A stretch of 64,000 bases of DNA from Ascochyta rabiei. Taxonomy: Eukaryota; Ascomycota; Dothideomycetes; Pleosporales; Didymellaceae. Positions within the stretch are counted from its first letter, which is position 1, and the number at the start of each line of letters is the position of its first letter. The notes under the pieces are model-generated. The model saw only the letters and a list, made by a program, of their open reading frames with translations. It was not told the origin of the DNA and ran no database searches. The stretch covers positions 1,550,001-1,614,000 of the forward strand of contig NC_082415.1 of NCBI RefSeq assembly GCF_004011695.2. Direction: 5' to 3'. Shown one piece after another: positions 59,979 to 64,000 of this stretch. The translations under genes and the position numbers were made by a program.

Positions 59979-62260
59979 TATAAGTTTAAGATAGCATTTA
60001 TGTAGAGCCTTACGCCCCCTATACTCTAATATAAAATCTAGTAGAACAGTAGTCTAGAACATATTACTAAGGAGGAAGAGTTTAAACAGGCCCTCTAAAA
60101 CGCAAAAACCTTAACAGTCCCCTTAAACTTAGGGTTGCGGACTAGCGGTAGCGGTAGAAACAAGAGACCTCTTTCTTTACACGCTAGGAGAAAGTTTAAA
60201 AGGTATAATAGTTAGGCGTTAACCCCCTTTAGGAGCAACACTAGGAAGCACCTAGGAGACCCCTAGCTAACAACTAGTGCCGCTAATTTATTAGGCAGAA
60301 GATAGAACGCTAAGGTAAATAGCTATTAACAATCCTAAGGTTAACTACAGAACTAGGGACAATAACCCTAGGGATACCAGCAGCAGGGCTATTAGAGAGG
60401 CTGCAGAGGCAGCTAACAACATTCTAGTAGCAAGCTAAATCTAGGAAATAGCAAGCCCTAGTCGCTAACCTGTCCTACCTGTAGCTAGGGTTATAAACTA
60501 AGGGGAAGTAAACCTGTATAACAGTTACAGTCTAGCTTAACAACGCCGACAGTAACCCTAGGACTCTCTAGGCTCTGTAAAACTTAGGCTTAGAGCTAAA
60601 CCTTATTACTAAGCATGTAGCTAGGGACCTAGGACTTAACCTAGCAGGCACCAACTAACAACTAAAGGCTGTGGTCCTAGACAACACAGAGCTGTCCTTA
60701 ACTAACTAGTACTAGTTAATAGTAGTCTACTACAACAGCAAAGGAGTACCTAAGACAATTAGACTAACTAAGTTCTAGTCTACATTATTTGTTAGGTACA
60801 ACCTAGTTCTAGGTTACCTATAGCTAGCTGAAGCAGATCTATGTATCTGTTTCTTAGCAGAAACCTACAAGTAGTTCGCTAACAACGCTAAGAGAGTCTA
60901 GCTGTTAACAGCTAAACAATTATTTAGTAAACTAGGTCTAGGCAAGCAGCTATATCTACTACATCCTAGAAGCCTAAATATAGGCAGTCTAACAGACGCC
61001 TACTAGGCGGACGCTAGACAGGTAGTAGAGGTAGCTTATCCTGCTAAACAGTTAAGAATTATAGTAGTAGGACTTAACAACAGCGCTATCCTAGGAGACA
61101 ATGCCCTAGACGTAGAAGAACTTAAGTACGTGCCTAAACACCTCTATTACAAATAGTTTACCTTTAGTAAATAGTAAATAAGCATGTTAGCACTATACTA
61201 AGAGTATAACTACTCTATTAAGATTAAGGATAGAGCTAAAGTTCCAACCTCCTAATCTATAACCTGTCTTGCAGAGAGCTAGATATCCTCTAGGAATACC
61301 TTAAGACGGCACAGGAGAAGGGCTAGATCTGCCTAAGCAAGTTGCTGGCATGTGTCCCTATCCTGTTTGTCCCTAATTTAGACAGCACTATAAGACTATG
61401 CGTTAACTATTAGGAATTAAACAGGGTAACTATTTAGAACTAGTACCCTATACTGCTAGTTAGCAAGATAATAGACTACCTGTTAAAAGTAAGGGTTTTT
61501 ACTAAGCTAGATCTACGTAACACCTACTACAGGCTCTAGATTAAGGATAGTAATAAGTAGAAGACTGCGTTTAAGACATAGTAGAGTTATTTTAAATACC
61601 TAGTAATGCCTTTTAGCCTAGCACACGCGCTAGCCACGTTTTAATCCTACATCTACTAAGCCCTAGAAGGCCTACTAGATAGAACCTGCGTAGTCTACCT
61701 TAATAACATCCTTATCTACTCCTAGAACAAGAAGGACTACAACAAGCACGTTAAGGAGGTCCTAGATCGCCTAGTTAAGTAGGGGATGTTTGCGAAGGCT
61801 AGCAAGTGCGTCTTCTCTAGCAAGTTAGTAGAGTTTCTAGGATTTATTATTGCACTAGACAGTGTGGTTATAGACCCTAAGAGGGTCTGCACTATTACTA
61901 AATAGCTAGAGCTATTAAGCTACAAGGACATGTAGGGGTTCTTAGGCTTTACTAACTTCTATTAATAATTTATTTTTAACTACTTAGGAATTATCTAACT
62001 GCTTATAGACTATGTAACAGCCGCCTAGAACCTAACAGAGGACTAGGGGGTCCCTAGTCTAGAAGAAGGGAAGGTATGACTAAAGAAAAGCTAAAAGGGA
62101 CTAACAAAATAGTATAAACTATAGCACTAGCTAGAGGAAGCCTACACAGTATTCCTTGCAATTAGGGAGAAGTTTATAAAAGCCCTAGTGCTACAACTCT
62201 TTAACCCTAATAAGCCTATTATTGTCCTTACAGACGCGTTAGACTTTACTATAGCAGCTA

Positions 62261-62694
62261 ACGTACTCCACGGGCGAGTCGGACACACAGGCGAGTCGGA
62301 CACTTAAATTCACACCAAAAATCACAATTCCTAAACCTTAATATCTCCACAACTACACAATAAAATTATTTAAAAATTAATATACTACGCCGTATGTATA
62401 TAAAGATAAAGACTATAGAAGTGCTTAGCTTTCCTCCTATTAATGTAGAAGTTAGTAAGTAAGATATAAAATACAGGGGTTATTTTAGCGTACTTTTAAA
62501 TACCTCTATGTGTATCTATAATAGAGCTTAGTGCTTCTAGACTCTTTATTTTTATATAGATGCAGCATAGATTTTAAATTTCTAGACAATTTTATTGTGT
62601 GGTTGTAGAGATATTAAGGTGTAAGAATTGTGATTTTTGGTGTGAATTTGAGTGTCCGACTCGCCTGTGTGTCCGACTCGCCCGTGGAGTACGT
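62261..62694. mobile_element. 434-bp pogo/Fot1-related MITE
   Basis: Flanked by TA (62259-62260 and 62695-62696). TIRs start ACGTACTCCACGGG and contain GGCGAGTCGGA twice, then a TTCACACCAAAAATCACAAT block, and extend well over 100 bp inward (TTAATATCTCCACAACTACA is mirrored on the right). The interior is AT-rich and non-coding. It sits in the RNase H part of the gypsy element; the reading frame on both sides is continuous once the MITE and one TA are ignored. It must be moved by a transposase encoded elsewhere. Confidence 0.9.
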
Positions 62695-64000
62695 TATCCT
62701 GTTACAACCCCAGACGTCTAAAGTAGCAACAGAGCAGCACTAGAAACTAGTAGCGTTCTAGAGCTAGAAGTTCTAAGGTCTATCTATTAGATAGCATACC
62801 TATAATAAGGAACTCTTAGCAATTATTAAAGCTTTTAGGCAGTAGAGGCATTACCTTAAACACGCCCCTGCAACAATCTAGGTACTCTTAGACTATAACA
62901 ACCTAAGGTACTTTATAACAACAAAGAAGCTCTCTCTAAAATAAGCCTGTTAAGCAGAGGAGCTAGTAAGGTTTAACTTTAAAGTTAAATACAAGCTAGG
63001 ACTAGAGAATGCAGTAGATAGTCTCTTAAGATGTCTAGATTACGCATAAGGTCTTAAGGTTAGGGAACAGTAAGCCCTTAGGGACGCTATGCTACCTACC
63101 TTGTAATAGAAGCTTTAGATCTAGATAATTTAAAAGTCTAGGGCTTAAAAAGATGTATAGGTAACATCTAGGAGTAACATACCTATAGAAGACCTAGCAG
63201 AGGTCTAATAACTGCCTAAAATTGTCCCAAAGGAATTCCGCCAACATTAGATTGTCCTTAGAGACTTGTCTCCCCTAGCTCTTAACCCTCTATATAATAG
63301 CTATTAGAGCTAGGGTTAATCTAAAGACACTAAAGCTAGGGGACTAGACTTTAATGTTGCAGAAGCTCTCCTTTATAGCCTAGACAACAGAGTTAGTACT
63401 CCTATATACCTTACAAACAAAGCCACACAGAAGGATTCTACTTACGCCTTAGAGACCCTAGAACTCCTAATAGATTTTGTTAACTAAGTTTAGTAATAGG
63501 ACGCAGCATACCCTGTAAACTAGTTATTAAATACCTAGACAGAGGGCAGAGTAAAGAAGGAACAGCACTACTGGGAGGTTAACCCTAGTAGGACCTTATG
63601 CAGAAGTAGGAAAGTTTAGATTCCTAATAATATTACACTATGCTAAGCTATCCTTTTAAGGAATTATAATAACCCTAAAAGAGGTTACTACAGCGTAGAT
63701 AAGACTGCTTAAGTACTTAAGAGAAAGTACTACTAGCTGTAACTAATAAAGGACGTATATAAGTACATCTAAAGGTGTCCTATATACTAACTATATAAGA
63801 TTAGAAGGTATAAGCTATAGAGATTGCTTATACTATTACTAGTGCTAAACATAGCCTAGTAGCACTTCCCCCTTAACTTTGTAACAGACCTGCTAAAGTT
63901 AACAGACGCTAAGGGGAATAAGTATAACTCTATACTAGTCCTTATAGACTGCTTTAGTAAGTACGTCTAGTACCTACCCTACACTAAGACAATTACTGCC

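Larger units (their letters stand above)
56996..64000 (+). mobile_element. Gypsy-type LTR retrotransposon running off the window (RIP-mutated)
   Basis: The putative 5' LTR begins TGTCACGAGTATTCTCCCC at 56996 and extends to roughly 57215 (end not certain). Gag starts with an ATG at 57270 (MAGGRHNLCLT). It is interrupted by the Fot1-like element at 58115-59978 and continues after it. Protease/linker is at about 60400-61100, and reverse transcriptase at about 61440-61970 (KLDLRNTYYRL, VYLNNILIYS, FLGFTNFY). RNase H is at about 62200-63000, split by the MITE at 62261-62694. An HHCC-integrase start lies at about 63650-64000. Trp-to-TAG and Gln-to-TAA changes are present throughout. The 3' LTR lies beyond the window. 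Confidence 0.8.

Noticed and set aside
1..64000. tRNA, rRNA or other RNA genes
   Set aside because: No cloverleaf with conserved T-loop/A-box/B-box words or rRNA core motif was recognised by reading; a covariance-model scan would be needed to exclude them.

Overview
This window comes from a filamentous ascomycete fungus, most likely a Pleosporales-type Dothideomycete (an inference from gene content and gene style, not a species call). Genes carry short introns of 48-71 nt, with two longer ones of 131 and 170 nt. Families present are eIF2B-gamma, a Pex22-like peroxin, a fungal BTB protein, a GPR1/FUN34/YaaH acetate transporter, a fungalysin M36 protease, a cytochrome P450 and an MFS monocarboxylate transporter-like gene. 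More than half of the window is AT-rich transposon wreckage in which Trp codons have become TAG and Gln codons TAA. That is the signature of repeat-induced point mutation (RIP).

Layout. 1-3.7 kb is a patchwork of decayed DNA with a HET-domain fragment and two diverged direct repeats. 3.8-17 kb is a gene-rich, GC-rich block: GCD1 (eIF2B gamma, -) and a PEX22-like gene (+) diverge from one 450-bp region that holds a 24-bp minisatellite; then BTB (+), acetate transporter (+) and, convergent with it, the fungalysin protease (-). 17.9-23.9 kb is a RIP block holding two pogo/Fot1-like transposons (18814-20676 and 22042-23905). 23.9-32.4 kb is a small island with one intact P450 (-) and a deleted MFS transporter pseudogene (-). 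From about 32.4 kb to the end the DNA is a nest of RIP-mutated retrotransposons. In order these are a LINE 3' fragment, a gypsy element with short terminal repeats, a truncated copia, a Tad1-like LINE split by a 222-bp non-RIP insertion, a gypsy element flanked by inverted 155-bp LTR-like repeats, a head-to-head gag fragment, and a last gypsy. The last gypsy runs off the window and is split by a third Fot1-like element and a 434-bp MITE.

How parts relate. GCD1 (translation initiation) and the PEX22-like gene (peroxisome biogenesis) are housekeeping and share a promoter region. The acetate transporter and the secreted protease are nutrient-acquisition genes. P450 and the broken transporter look like the remains of an accessory, possibly secondary-metabolism, locus between RIP blocks. 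The DNA transposons form one family system: three full-length elements and a MITE share terminal ACGTACYCC and a doubled 11-12-bp subterminal motif. Two full-length copies in unrelated sites share their premature stops, which suggests that an already RIP-killed copy was moved by transposase supplied from elsewhere.

Coordinates of intact genes are exon-resolved by hand from splice sites and reading phase. Transposon internal boundaries are approximate unless a terminal repeat or target-site duplication is cited.
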